From contig OY760942.1 in assembly GCA_963664065.1 (NCBI GenBank), forward strand, positions 2,728,001 to 2,792,000: DNA of 64,000 bases, written 5' to 3'. Position numbers and translations under genes: made by a program. The notes under the pieces are model-generated. The model was not told the origin of the DNA. It was given only the letters and a program-made list of their open reading frames with translations, and made no database searches. This document shows, one piece after another, positions 27,309 to 36,186 of this stretch. Source of the DNA: JABDJL01 sp963664065 (GTDB lineage Bacteria; Pseudomonadota; Gammaproteobacteria; Xanthomonadales; SZUA-36). Numbering within the stretch: position 1 is the first letter of the stretch; the number at the start of each line of letters is the position of its first letter.

Positions 27309-27659
27309 TTAGCTCTGCGTCAGATCAGGGCTTGAGCATTCAAATTCGTAGGCGTGCTGGTCCTTGTATTCAGTCACCCATAGAAAGGGTACGCCTACCA
27401 GTAGTCCACCTATGATTGCACCACCATCGGGATCTTCGTTACGTCGGAAACTGTAGTTGTTTGGTGCACATCCTTCTTTTTTCAACGTCACCTGGTTGTT
27501 GGAAAAAGCAACTTTCCTGTCCGTGTAATGGGCATGTCCGGTACCGACATATTCACCATTTACATAAATTCGTGCGTCGGGATCTGAAGACCGGATGGTC
27601 GTTGTACCGCTACAGGCTGAGAGTAAAAGCACCGCAATCAAGACAAGATAAATTTTCAT
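27309..27659 (-). CDS. Small lipoprotein with PEGA-like segment
   Basis: 116 residues with signal MKIYLVLIAVLLLSAC ending in a lipobox. The mature start SSDPDARIYVNGEYVGTG resembles PEGA surface-layer repeats. A hydrophobic glycine-rich stretch (GGAIIGGLLVGVPFLWV) follows. Likely outer-membrane lipoprotein of unknown role. It is flanked by gene-poor spacers (27109-27308 and 27660-27846). Confidence 0.7.
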   Translation of the reverse strand: MKIYLVLIAVLLLSACSGTTTIRSSDPDARIYVNGEYVGTGHAHYTDRKVAFSNNQVTLKKEGCAPNNYSFRRNEDPDGGAIIGGLLVGVPFLWVTEYKDQHAYEFECSSPDLTQS

Positions 27660-27846
27660 TGAATAACTCCTTCAATCTCTGCAATCATCATCTGAGTTAG
27701 TATCATTCGAAGGGCGGTATTCCTGAAGCATCATGAATACCGGCTGAATAAAAAATTTTCAGGGAAACCGTCGATGCTACCGTTGCTCAATCAGGTGATA
27801 ATAAATTTAGTACTCCTCAACAAGGTCTTAAAACAGACCGGGCACA

Positions 27847-28569
27847 ATGCAGACCGGTAATCATCAAACAGAGTCCCCATCTGAACTGCAGGCCAACGGC
27901 AGGGGTCCGCTGCTGTTGCTGAAAAGAACAGGCGAATCCCTGCGCGACAGCACCCTGGCCCTGCTGCCGATTGTGCTTGTTATTGCTTTTTTTCAGCTGC
28001 TTGTTCTGCGCCAGCCCATACCCGACCTCGGCAGCATCCTGGCTGGCTCACTGATGGTGTTGGCGGGAATGGCTTTATTCGTCCGGGGCCTGCAAATGGC
28101 CTTGTTCCCAATCGGCGAAGAAATGGCCTACAACTTTGTCCGGCGCCGGAACATCTGGTGGTTATTGCTTTTCGCGTTCACCCTGGGTTTTGGCACAATG
28201 ATCGCGGAACCGGCATTAATTGCGATCTTCGATGAAGCTGCCCGTGTTGCAGCGTCAGGGCTGGTCATTGATGACACGCTTGAAGCCCGCAATTCATATG
28301 CCAGTGGCCTGAGGTTGACCGTCGCGCTTGCCGTTGGTGTAGCACTGGTAGCCGGGGTTTTCAGAATCCTCAAGGGCTGGCCGGTTCAGTACCTGATTAT
28401 CGGCGGTTACCTGGGCGTGGTAGCCATGACATTTTTTGCACCACCGGAAATCATCGGAATTGCCTATGATTCAGGCGGAGTGACCACGTCCACAGTCACT
28501 GTTCCACTGGTCGCCGCGCTGGGTATCGGCCTGGCCAGCGCCATCCACGGCCGGGACCCCCCTGATTGA
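27847..28569 (+). CDS. DUF1538 membrane protein, frameshifted near its end
   Basis: 240 residues with five or six membrane helices and the DUF1538 signature YDSGGVTTSTVTVPLVAALGIGLA. The frame ends early at GRDPPD. Removing one C from the six-C run at 28557-28562 restores PLIDGFGLIAFASL and a stop at 28625-28627. This matches the end of its neighbour (ILDGFGLIAFASL), so the true gene is probably 27847-28627. DUF1538 proteins are predicted transporters or channels; their substrate is unknown. It forms one module with a second DUF1538 gene and a PII-like gene downstream. Confidence 0.82.
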   Translation: MQTGNHQTESPSELQANGRGPLLLLKRTGESLRDSTLALLPIVLVIAFFQLLVLRQPIPDLGSILAGSLMVLAGMALFVRGLQMALFPIGEEMAYNFVRRRNIWWLLLFAFTLGFGTMIAEPALIAIFDEAARVAASGLVIDDTLEARNSYASGLRLTVALAVGVALVAGVFRILKGWPVQYLIIGGYLGVVAMTFFAPPEIIGIAYDSGGVTTSTVTVPLVAALGIGLASAIHGRDPPD

Positions 28570-28641
28570 TGGCTTCGGTCTGATCGCTTTCGCCTCATTA
28601 ACACCCATGATTTTTGTCATGGCTTAAGGAATGTTGATTTG

Positions 28642-29448
28642 ATGGATGTGCTCTTCGCATTTGGCAATACCCTGTTGACGATGCTGCGCGATGTGCTGCC
28701 GATAGCAGCGATTCTTTTCGGTTTCCAGGTGCTGGTATTACGGCGTCCGATCAACAATCCCAAGCGGGTCATGGTAGGCATGATTTTTGTGCTGGTTGGC
28801 TTGACGCTATTCCTGCAAGGATTGCAGTTGGCGCTGTTTCCGCTTGGCCGCCTGATGGCCGGGCAATTGACCGCACCAGAGTTTATTTATGGAACCTCGG
28901 GAGTAGCGATTGGAGAGGTTCACTGGCTGGATTACCTGTGGGTGTACGTATTTGCCGGCGCCATTGGCTTCGCCACTACCATTGCCGAGCCGGCGCTGAT
29001 CGCAGTTGCCGTGAAGGCTAACCAGGTATCCGGCGGTACCATCACCGTCAAAGGACTCAGGGTTGCAGTTGCACTGGGGGTCGCTGTTGGCGTCTCTTTG
29101 GGCGTTTTCAGGATCGTCACCGGCACGCCACTGCACTGGTACATCATCAGTGGCTGCCTGTTGGTCATTATTCAGACCGCATTTGCACCCAGACTTATCA
29201 TTCCGCTGGCCTATGATTCTGGCGGCGTGACGACTTCAACGGTCACCGTACCACTGGTGGCAGCGCTGGGCCTTGGCCTGGCCGAATCAATTCCGGGTCG
29301 AAGCCCGATACTGGACGGCTTTGGTCTTATCGCATTCGCCAGCCTGTTCCCCATCATGGCCGTAATGGCTTACGCACAATTGGGTGCGTGGCGAACACGG
29401 CGTGGCGAACGCCTGGCAAAACAAGCAGAATTAGCCAGGGACTGTTAA
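28642..29448 (+). CDS. Second DUF1538 membrane protein
   Basis: 268 residues, a paralogue of the preceding gene with the same repeats: VLRRPI, GLTLFLQGLQLALFPLG, AIGFATTIAEPALIAVAV and YDSGGVTTSTVTVPLVAALGLGLAE. The two probably form a heteromeric membrane complex. AAGGA lies eleven bases before ATG 28642; TTG 28639 is an alternative start. A PII-like regulator follows after 29 bases. Confidence 0.85.
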   Translation: MDVLFAFGNTLLTMLRDVLPIAAILFGFQVLVLRRPINNPKRVMVGMIFVLVGLTLFLQGLQLALFPLGRLMAGQLTAPEFIYGTSGVAIGEVHWLDYLWVYVFAGAIGFATTIAEPALIAVAVKANQVSGGTITVKGLRVAVALGVAVGVSLGVFRIVTGTPLHWYIISGCLLVIIQTAFAPRLIIPLAYDSGGVTTSTVTVPLVAALGLGLAESIPGRSPILDGFGLIAFASLFPIMAVMAYAQLGAWRTRRGERLAKQAELARDC

Positions 29449-29477
29449 CACTTGCCCTAATACAAAGAGGTAAAGAC

Positions 29478-29837
29478 ATGCATTTTAAACTCATCATTAT
29501 CATGGTCGAAGATGAAAGAACCGGCGACATCCTCGATGCCGCGCGCAAAGCAGGTGCAACCGGTTGCACGGTACTCAACCAGGCACGTGGAGAAGGCATT
29601 CATCCGGCCAAGACATTTCTTGGCCTCAGCATTGACAGTCAGGTTGACGTGATCATGCTGCTCGCCGAGGAGCATATGAGCCGGGAAATTCTGGAAAAAG
29701 TAGCAACTGCCGGAGAGTTTGATGAAATTCCCGGAACCGGTATTGCCTTCCAGATAGACGTCGAAGACGCCATCGGGGTGCGTCACCAGATCGAGGTGTT
29801 GGCAGGGACCATTGAAGACAGGTTGTCAAACGGCTGA
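29478..29837 (+). CDS. PII-like signal-transduction protein linked to DUF1538
   Basis: 119 residues with the ferredoxin-like PII pattern: FKLIIIMVEDERTGDILDAARKAGATG, a short T-loop region (ARGEGIHPAK), and VDVIMLLAEEHMSREILEKVATAG. The canonical GlnB T-loop Tyr is not visible. PII-like proteins often sit beside transporters and gate them by nucleotide binding. The position just after two DUF1538 genes suggests that role here. AAGAGG precedes ATG 29478; an upstream in-frame start at 29388 overlaps the previous gene and is unlikely. Confidence 0.85.
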   Translation: MHFKLIIIMVEDERTGDILDAARKAGATGCTVLNQARGEGIHPAKTFLGLSIDSQVDVIMLLAEEHMSREILEKVATAGEFDEIPGTGIAFQIDVEDAIGVRHQIEVLAGTIEDRLSNG

Positions 29838-29898
29838 GCTTCCCTTCCATGCGTTAAGCCAGGTAGTTGGCTGATTTAAACAAGGTTTTTAGTAATTT

Positions 29899-31688
29899 AT
29901 GGCTAAATTAGTTAGAAGAATTAAAACGCCGGAACGTTCTCAAGTTTGCCGGAATTTACATCGTATTTGCCTGGGTGCTGTTGCAGGTAGCCGATGCAGT
30001 GGTTCCGGCGGCCGGACTGCCTGAATGGATGGTCACATTCGTTCTTTACCTGGAGATGGTCGGCTTTCCGTTTGCCCTGGTTCTGTCATGGATGTTTGAC
30101 CTGACCAGTAAGGGGGTAAAACAGGATCAAGAGGATGCCGCCAGGCGGCAATACCGCCTGAGATCACCGGCTTTCATGCTCGTCGTGGCCATGTTTGCGG
30201 GCTCCTCATTTGTTGCTTACGAAATGTCCCAGCCACCATCAGACCTGACCCCGTCAATCGCGGTTATACCGTTCGTAAACCTCACCGGGGACGAGAATCA
30301 GGATTTTCTGTCGGATGGTATTACCGAGGAAATCATGAACAGCCTGTTCCGGCTGAAGAACTTGAAGGTGATAGCCCGCACCTCGGTCTATGCAGTCAAG
30401 GAACTGAACCTGGATTTACCGGAAATTGGCTCCAGGCTGGGCGTGGAAAACGTGCTGGAAGGTAATCTACAAATCAATGAAGACGTGGTGCGTCTCGCCA
30501 TCCGTATGATCAATGTGGTCACAGGCGATCGCCTCTGGGGGGAAACATTCGATGGCAAACTGAGTGATTTCGAATTCCAGGATCACGTCACCCAATCGGT
30601 GATCGAGGCGGTCTCCTCCGTTTTTGGACGTGCACCACCTCCGGTTAAAAAAGCCGCAACGCGTGAAGTCTTGGCTCGGGAGCACTTTTTACGCGGGCGT
30701 TACTACCTCGAACAACGTGGTAGCGAAAACATGCAACGTGCCGCCGAACTTTTCCAGCAAGCCATAGATGTGGATTCTTTGTATTCGCAAGCGTGGGCTG
30801 CACCTTGCACAGACCGTTGCCTATGGCAACTCTCAAGATCAGCTTGGCGTTGACGATCCACGGCTGGATGCCATGATCGCCCGGGCACTCGAAATTGATC
30901 CGGAAAGCCCACGAGCCCTGGCTTTACAAGCTTTTGTTACCGGATTTCGTGACTGGGATTTCAAGACAGCAATGAACCTGAGCCAGCAGGTAATTTCCAT
31001 CGCACCGGGTGACGCCGAGGCACATCATTTTGCCGCCGGTTTGGTAAGCGTGTCGGGCCAGTTCGAATCAGCGCTGGCGGAGTCTCGAATTGCCGCTCCG
31101 TTAAACCCCTTGTATCCCCCGCTGCTGGAAGGGATCGGCCACCGCCTGAGACACCTCTGGCGCTTCGAGGAAGCTATTGAAATTTATGAACAGTCCATAA
31201 GAAATGGCTTCGACCGGGTCTATGGAAACCTGTATTTCGCCTATGCTGAACAGGGCCGCATTGAAGATGCAGCCAACGCAATCATGCAGCACAACGATCC
31301 TCACGAGTTGGATAATCAAGACCATATGTTTCTTGCCTACTTCTCAGGCGACCATGAAGAAGCGGCCCGGATTTACAAGGAATATTTTCTGGATCGTCAT
31401 CCTCCCGCCTCCGAAGGTAATTTAACGGCAATGCATGAAGCGGCAATTGCGGGCGATCTGGATTATTACTTCGAAGCCATCATGGCTTCTGCAGAAATGA
31501 AGAACATCAATTTGATTCGCTCCTTACGCAGTAAGGTCACGGAGGAAGTCTATGCTGATCCTCGCTGGGTTGATTTCATCAACCACCCGAACATGAAGCC
31601 CGTATATAACCTTTACCTGGATGCGGGCGACGCACCCTGGATACCAATAATGAACGCGGCCATCGCGGAACGTGAGAAACAGGATTAG
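29899..31688 (+). pseudogene. TolB-like/TPR signalling protein, broken by two frameshifts
   Basis: Conceptual translation starts ATG 29899 (MAK..LEELKRR after removing one G near 29911), passes a membrane segment (GIYIVFAWVLLQVADAV), then the TolB-like domain (PSIAVIPFVNLTGDENQDFLSDGITEEI). A second break near 30795 separates DSLYSQAW from LHLAQTVAYGNS, and TPR repeats follow to 31688. The architecture equals the intact gene at 39882-41669. The two shifts make this a pseudogene or an error-laden copy. Family members are inner-membrane proteins often fused to adenylate cyclase or HTH domains; none is seen here. Confidence 0.75.
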
Positions 31689-31715
31689 GTACCCCGGCTC
31701 AAACAAGCAAAGCGT

Positions 31716-32807
31716 TTATCTGCCCCTTTTGAATGGTAGTATCAGGTGATTCAGGTAACTTTCCTCGAGATGCCTGCCAGCAAGGCCATATCCCTCAGGC
31801 CATTTACCCGGCGGACTGTAATAGGTGCCAAACAACAGGTCAAGTGCCGGCAATGAAATCGCAAAGTTCTTATCCACGCGTGCACTATCGCTGGTGTGAT
31901 GCCAGTGATGATACTTGGGCGTGGTGATGATTTTCTGCAACCGTGGTAATTCAAATTCAAGGTTGCAGTGTATGAATACCGATTGCAGGGCCAGGATCGG
32001 CAGGTAAATATTAATCGCCTCGGTGGAAACCCCCAGCAACACCATGGGCATAAGACTGAATGACCGGGTGATCAGAATATCACCCGGGTGCAGCCGGGAG
32101 CCTGCCAGCCAGTCCATTTTCTCCACCGAATGATGAACCTGGTGAAAGCGCCATAGAAACGGAACCTGGTGAAAGGCCCGGTGCACCCAGTACTGCACGA
32201 AATCCGTAAATAACATGATCAGCAACACCTGAATGACCAGCGCTTGGGTGGAGAAAAAGTGCTGTACCGCCTCGGGAGAGAATTGCCTCTCAAGCAATCG
32301 TGACGGCAAAAACATCAGGAATACCAGACCGCCGTTGAAAATGTGGTTCGCCACGTAATGCGTGAGATCCACCTGCCAACCCCTGCGCAGGATTACCTGC
32401 TCCTTTTTCAAACGGAAAAACAACTCCAGGTTGATAAACAGCGCGGCGATAATCACCAGATCCAGCAGCACCCAGTCCAGGCTGATGTAAAAATCTGACT
32501 CCCGGACGCCTGAACCCAGTGAAACATCCACCCCGCCGGCCATCCAGGCCAGAAGAACACATACCAAGCCCAACACCGCCAGGCGTTTGCTGGTTGACCA
32601 AAAAAGAGCAATCAGGGCCAGAATGGTGGCCAGCAGCATTCCGGCAAACAGAAATGTCCGCACATGCTGCTCGTCGTAAACATCACGCAGGACCGGGCTG
32701 GTCAGGTACTCGGGAAAATGAAAAGCGGTTACAGCCAAAACGCTCATCACGCCGAGAAAAGCCGAAATGTACGCCATTCCATTGAGGAACGAAGGCCTGA
32801 TCTTCAT
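31716..32807 (-). CDS. Sterol desaturase/fatty-acid hydroxylase superfamily enzyme
   Basis: 363 residues with four to five membrane helices and the di-iron histidine clusters HRAFH, HQVHHS and HHWHH, then DKNFAISLPALDLLFGTYY. The superfamily uses O2 for hydroxylation, desaturation or ether-lipid cleavage (alkylglycerol monooxygenase is a member). ATG 32807 has GAGGA upstream and overlaps the stop of the CarF-like gene by one base (TGATG), so the two are coupled. Last gene of the operon cytochrome c - heme-copper subunit - CarF-like - this gene. The exact substrate cannot be told; an ether-linked lipid is plausible from its neighbour. Confidence 0.85.
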   Translation of the reverse strand: MKIRPSFLNGMAYISAFLGVMSVLAVTAFHFPEYLTSPVLRDVYDEQHVRTFLFAGMLLATILALIALFWSTSKRLAVLGLVCVLLAWMAGGVDVSLGSGVRESDFYISLDWVLLDLVIIAALFINLELFFRLKKEQVILRRGWQVDLTHYVANHIFNGGLVFLMFLPSRLLERQFSPEAVQHFFSTQALVIQVLLIMLFTDFVQYWVHRAFHQVPFLWRFHQVHHSVEKMDWLAGSRLHPGDILITRSFSLMPMVLLGVSTEAINIYLPILALQSVFIHCNLEFELPRLQKIITTPKYHHWHHTSDSARVDKNFAISLPALDLLFGTYYSPPGKWPEGYGLAGRHLEESYLNHLILPFKRGR

Positions 32808-33502
32808 CAATGTCCTCTGATTGTCGCGAAAAGACTTTCCATGCTTCGCCAGAATGCCGTGCGGTCTAACAGGGGATTCAGCCAGCCGGTAAAAACACAA
32901 AATGAATGAGCATTATCGGTATGGTGTTTGTGATGGGACACGGGGTGAAGCATTACGCGGGATGATTGCAGCACCATTGCCAGGCGTCCACAGTCCGGGC
33001 GGTGGGCAAGTTTGTGGGTTTGCGGAACGAACATGCTCAGAAAGCCGATCCATAGCAACACTGCCGAGATCAAAATTCCCCTCTCGAGTAACAAAGCCAG
33101 CGTCAACAATGGCAGGCTGACCATCACTGCCGGGCGCCAGGCAGAGACGAAAAAACCAACATCGACGGTTCGCCGGGGACGCAGGTGATGATCAAGGAAA
33201 TCAATCGCGATTCGTCCAAGGAATTTGCCGGATGGCTGGACCTGGGTATCGAAAAACCAGTGCACAAGGCCGGAAAGAAAATCAATCGCCAGGATCACGG
33301 CCGGCAGGATCAGAAACACCAGCAGCTCTGACCTGCCAATTGTATATACAGCGAACAGGCCATAGACCAGGGCAGCAATAACGGTAACTTTCTGCAAGGC
33401 ACTGCCATCGCTGTTGGCGACAGTTACCCCTTCTTCTTGAAGTTCAAGAATCTGATCTAATCCTGGCCTGGAATGTTGACTCCCGATTGATTGCACTTCC
33501 AT
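32807..33502 (-). CDS. carF: CarF/TMEM189-family plasmanylethanolamine desaturase
   Basis: About 231 residues with the Lipid_desat (PF10520) pattern: IDFLSGLVHWFFDTQ, DFLDHHLRPRR, PQTHKLAHRP, and LHPVSHHKHHT followed by CVFTGWLNP. These histidine clusters match those known for CarF and human TMEM189 (PEDS1), which introduce the vinyl-ether bond of plasmalogens using O2 and electrons from a cytochrome. It has three or four membrane helices. ATG 33502 is preferred; the frame extends to a TTG at 33526 that overlaps the upstream gene. Its place between a cytochrome module and a second di-iron enzyme suggests electron supply or coordinated ether-lipid chemistry. Confidence 0.85.
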   Translation of the reverse strand: MEVQSIGSQHSRPGLDQILELQEEGVTVANSDGSALQKVTVIAALVYGLFAVYTIGRSELLVFLILPAVILAIDFLSGLVHWFFDTQVQPSGKFLGRIAIDFLDHHLRPRRTVDVGFFVSAWRPAVMVSLPLLTLALLLERGILISAVLLWIGFLSMFVPQTHKLAHRPDCGRLAMVLQSSRVMLHPVSHHKHHTDNAHSFCVFTGWLNPLLDRTAFWRSMESLFATIRGH

Positions 33503-33512
33503 GATGGCTAGC

Positions 33513-34892
33513 CTAGCGCATTTCAACAGCCACCCGGTCAGCTTGTTGCATAGATTGCCGCTCAGTCGACTGTCTCAGCGCAGTCCACAAAAGCTTCAAT
33601 GCGTTGTAGAGTAAAACCCACAGACCCAGCATAAGGAACACGCCCGAGACTGCAAAAACCAACAGGTAAGGCCTGATTTCCAGCATCATTTGCTGGAACG
33701 CTCCGCCCTCGAACATACCCTTGGCAATCCCGGCCATTATCAAAGAGCCAAAGAATACGGCCAATGCAATATTGGTCATCCAGAACCCGGTCCTGATCTG
33801 TTTTGAGCAGGTCGCGCGAATATCCTGCGGCAGTTCTTCCCTGATCACGTAATAGATTGACCCCAGCAGGATCATCGAATTGATACCGATCGTGGTTCCC
33901 ATCGAGTGAGCGACCGTGATGTGTGTGCCATGGGTGAACAGGTTGAAAACCGGCACCGATATGATGATGGCCAAAATCACGTTGATGAAGACCCAGAAAT
34001 CAGCCGCAACGAAAAAGCGGTATGCGTTGCAGTGAACATTCTTCTGGTAGCAGTTCAGGGATGCGCGCCAGTCCCATAATATCTTTCCAAGGATCAACAG
34101 TTCACTCATGCTGACAATATATGCAAGGTGCCTGATCCAGGGCTCTGAAGGCACAAGGTAAGTGTGGTGAGCCCAGCCGAACATCAATCCCGACAGACCC
34201 AGGAAATACATGGTATAAGCCAGCCTGGAACGCCCGAGTTGCTTATCTCCTGCTATCCTGCCTGCAACGAACAAGGCGGTGCCGTAAACCAGCATGTTCC
34301 AGGAACCGGTCAGCGCACCGTAGGACTTCCATTGCACGGTAATTTCCCGAACCATGTTTTCCCGGAAAAATGGCAACAGCCACAAATGCGCCTCCAGGAA
34401 AGTGAGCATGAAGAAAATGATCCCGGTACCCCACATCCAGTAATACACGGGCCAACGGCCGGCCTGCCTTAAAGCGGTTTTAAAATAATTCAGTCCAAAA
34501 AGGATCCAGGAAGCGACGATCGGAATACTGAGAGCAGCAGGGTATTCGAAGTATTCACGGCCACCAAATTTGCCTGCCAGGTAACTGGCCAGTATGACCA
34601 GTCCGGTAACGAGGAATATCCAGAAATGCCAGAGCGGCAATCGTTCGGACCACAGTGGCAGATCACACTTGTTTGGCAGGTAATAGTAAATACCACCTAT
34701 GGCTGCCAGGAATATCCATGAAACCACCAACGACACGTGCAATGGACGCGTACTGGTGAATGACAATGCGTCCAGGAATTGAGGGAAAAGGAATTGAAAA
34801 CCGCCGATTACACCGAAAACCAGGCCGGCGGCCAGTGCGGCCGAACCCAGAATTAAAAAACGCAGGCCAACCAGGTTCCGGGTACTACTCAT
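33513..34892 (-). CDS. NorB-like heme-copper oxidase superfamily subunit I
   Basis: 459 residues and about 12 membrane helices. Conserved features are His52 in TM2 (RPLHVSLVVSW, low-spin heme), the pair His242-His243 (GWAHHTY) and THGTHITVAHSMG near 320-332 (high-spin heme). Compared with canonical cNOR, the third distal-metal His and nearby Glu appear replaced (around YGALTGSWNML, 191-201), and the second His of the HxH pair is Met331. It may be a divergent NO reductase or an oxidase-like subunit of another type. It starts within the last codons of the cytochrome c gene (8-base overlap). Confidence 0.8.
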   Translation of the reverse strand: MSSTRNLVGLRFLILGSAALAAGLVFGVIGGFQFLFPQFLDALSFTSTRPLHVSLVVSWIFLAAIGGIYYYLPNKCDLPLWSERLPLWHFWIFLVTGLVILASYLAGKFGGREYFEYPAALSIPIVASWILFGLNYFKTALRQAGRWPVYYWMWGTGIIFFMLTFLEAHLWLLPFFRENMVREITVQWKSYGALTGSWNMLVYGTALFVAGRIAGDKQLGRSRLAYTMYFLGLSGLMFGWAHHTYLVPSEPWIRHLAYIVSMSELLILGKILWDWRASLNCYQKNVHCNAYRFFVAADFWVFINVILAIIISVPVFNLFTHGTHITVAHSMGTTIGINSMILLGSIYYVIREELPQDIRATCSKQIRTGFWMTNIALAVFFGSLIMAGIAKGMFEGGAFQQMMLEIRPYLLVFAVSGVFLMLGLWVLLYNALKLLWTALRQSTERQSMQQADRVAVEMR

Positions 34893-35328
34893 TAAGCGAC
34901 GCGACCGTGCCGTACCATTTCAATTCATAGGACGGAGCCTGGTAAGTCCCCATCGTATCGACAAACTCCAGAAAACTGACCAGGTCATCCATATCGGAAT
35001 CGCTGAAACCAAAATCCGGCATCCTTTCGGTGCCCGCAATCAGGAATGCGCGGGCGTAGGCATCCCCCTTGTCTGAAATAACGTTTGTCAGGTCAGGCCC
35101 CATATATCCGCCCAATCCGTAAATCTGGTGGCAGGTATGACAGTTATTCTCTTGATACAGTTGCTGTCCACTCTTGACCTGCTCTGTCGCCACGGCGCTT
35201 TGCGGAGCAGCAGTGCCAGAGGTCCAGACATAAACCGAATAAAAGCAAAAGACGATGCTTAACGACCAGAATATGACTCGGTTAATGATGACGGCACCTG
35301 CTAGTGATTGACTTTCCGGACCATTCAA
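34885..35328 (-). CDS. NorC-like membrane-anchored cytochrome c
   Basis: 147 residues: an N-terminal membrane anchor (VIFWSLSIVFCFYSVYVW) and one heme c site, CHTCH (63-67), then IYGLGGYMGPDLTNV and a probable Met ligand in ERMPDFGFSD. The arrangement is that of NorC, the electron-donating subunit of NO reductase. The frame opens with TTG at 35328, with no good ribosome site next to it, so the start is uncertain. It is divergent from an Lrp/AsnC regulator across 145 bp that presumably holds both promoters. Confidence 0.82.
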   Translation of the reverse strand: MNGPESQSLAGAVIINRVIFWSLSIVFCFYSVYVWTSGTAAPQSAVATEQVKSGQQLYQENNCHTCHQIYGLGGYMGPDLTNVISDKGDAYARAFLIAGTERMPDFGFSDSDMDDLVSFLEFVDTMGTYQAPSYELKWYGTVASLNE

Positions 35329-35473
35329 AACGGAATTAAGACCGGCTTCCTGGATACGTAAAATAGTAAGCTATCTGGACCGGAACAGGGTCTAGACTTG
35401 TCGCTTAAATTGCTAAATTTTTAGGATAATATTCCGATTTTTATGTATATTTGGTATATCGTACCGTTAATAC
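35329..35473. promoter_or_regulatory. Divergent promoter region between norC-like operon and Lrp regulator
   Basis: 145 bp with an AT-rich half next to the Lrp start (AAATTTTTAGGATAATATTCC and TATATTTGGTATATC). Lrp/AsnC proteins typically bind AT-rich sites of this kind, so control of both directions is inferred. No exact operator can be defined by eye. Confidence 0.45.
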
Positions 35474-35983
35474 ATGGATTTCAAGACTATGGCCCCACAT
35501 CACGAAGTTACCAGGCTGGACCACACTGATCGAAAAATACTGGCAGTACTGCAAAATGATTCCAGCTATTCGGTCAGTCGCCTGGCCGATGAAATCGGCC
35601 TTTCCAAGTCCGCTTGCTGGCGCAGAATCCAGACCCTGGAAGACGGGGGTGTTATTACCGCAAGGGTCGCCCTACTTGACCAGCACAAACTGGGTCTTGA
35701 CCTGACCGTGTTTACCGCGATTCGCACCATTCAACACACCCAGGACTGGTACGACAATTTTTCATCCGTTGTCACCGCCATGCCTAATGTGATGGAAGTG
35801 CACAGGATGAGTGGTGATATTGATTACCTGATGCGTGCCGTTGTACCTGACATGCGCAGCTACGATGCCATGTACCGGGACATGATCAAGAACATCGACC
35901 TGAGTGATGTGAGCTCCAGCTTCAGCATGGAGACCATCAAGTACTCTACCTCCTTACCTCTGGATTACCTCGGAAAACGTTAA
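35474..35983 (+). CDS. Lrp/AsnC family transcriptional regulator
   Basis: 169 residues: an N-terminal HTH (LDHTDRKILAVLQNDSSYSVSRLADEIGLSKSACWRRIQTLEDGGVI) and a C-terminal RAM/ligand-binding domain (MEVHRMSGDIDYLMRAVVPDM). The motif SGDIDYL is typical of the effector pocket edge. ATG 35489 is an alternative start. Its divergent placement suggests it controls the cytochrome/CarF operon. The effector may be an amino acid or other small molecule; unknown. Confidence 0.92.
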   Translation: MDFKTMAPHHEVTRLDHTDRKILAVLQNDSSYSVSRLADEIGLSKSACWRRIQTLEDGGVITARVALLDQHKLGLDLTVFTAIRTIQHTQDWYDNFSSVVTAMPNVMEVHRMSGDIDYLMRAVVPDMRSYDAMYRDMIKNIDLSDVSSSFSMETIKYSTSLPLDYLGKR

Positions 35984-36186
35984 TCCTGATCTTTCAGCGT
36001 CTTTCAACCAACCTTGACTTCTGGCCTTGTTCAAACAGGATCAAAACAGTGATATTAGGACCCGGTCGATAATCACCTCATTAAGTGGCCCACCGCTGCC
36101 TGACTGGATTCGATTGAAGCCTTGCGCTACGAATAAAGACAGTACTTGCCCACGAGATTTTCCGTAATCTGTGAGGTCAATACAGC

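Noticed and set aside
33513..35328. Plain annotation as canonical NorBC nitric oxide reductase
   Set aside because: The large subunit seems to lack a third distal-metal His and nearby Glu and has H-S-M in place of H-x-H, so only a NorBC-like call is made.
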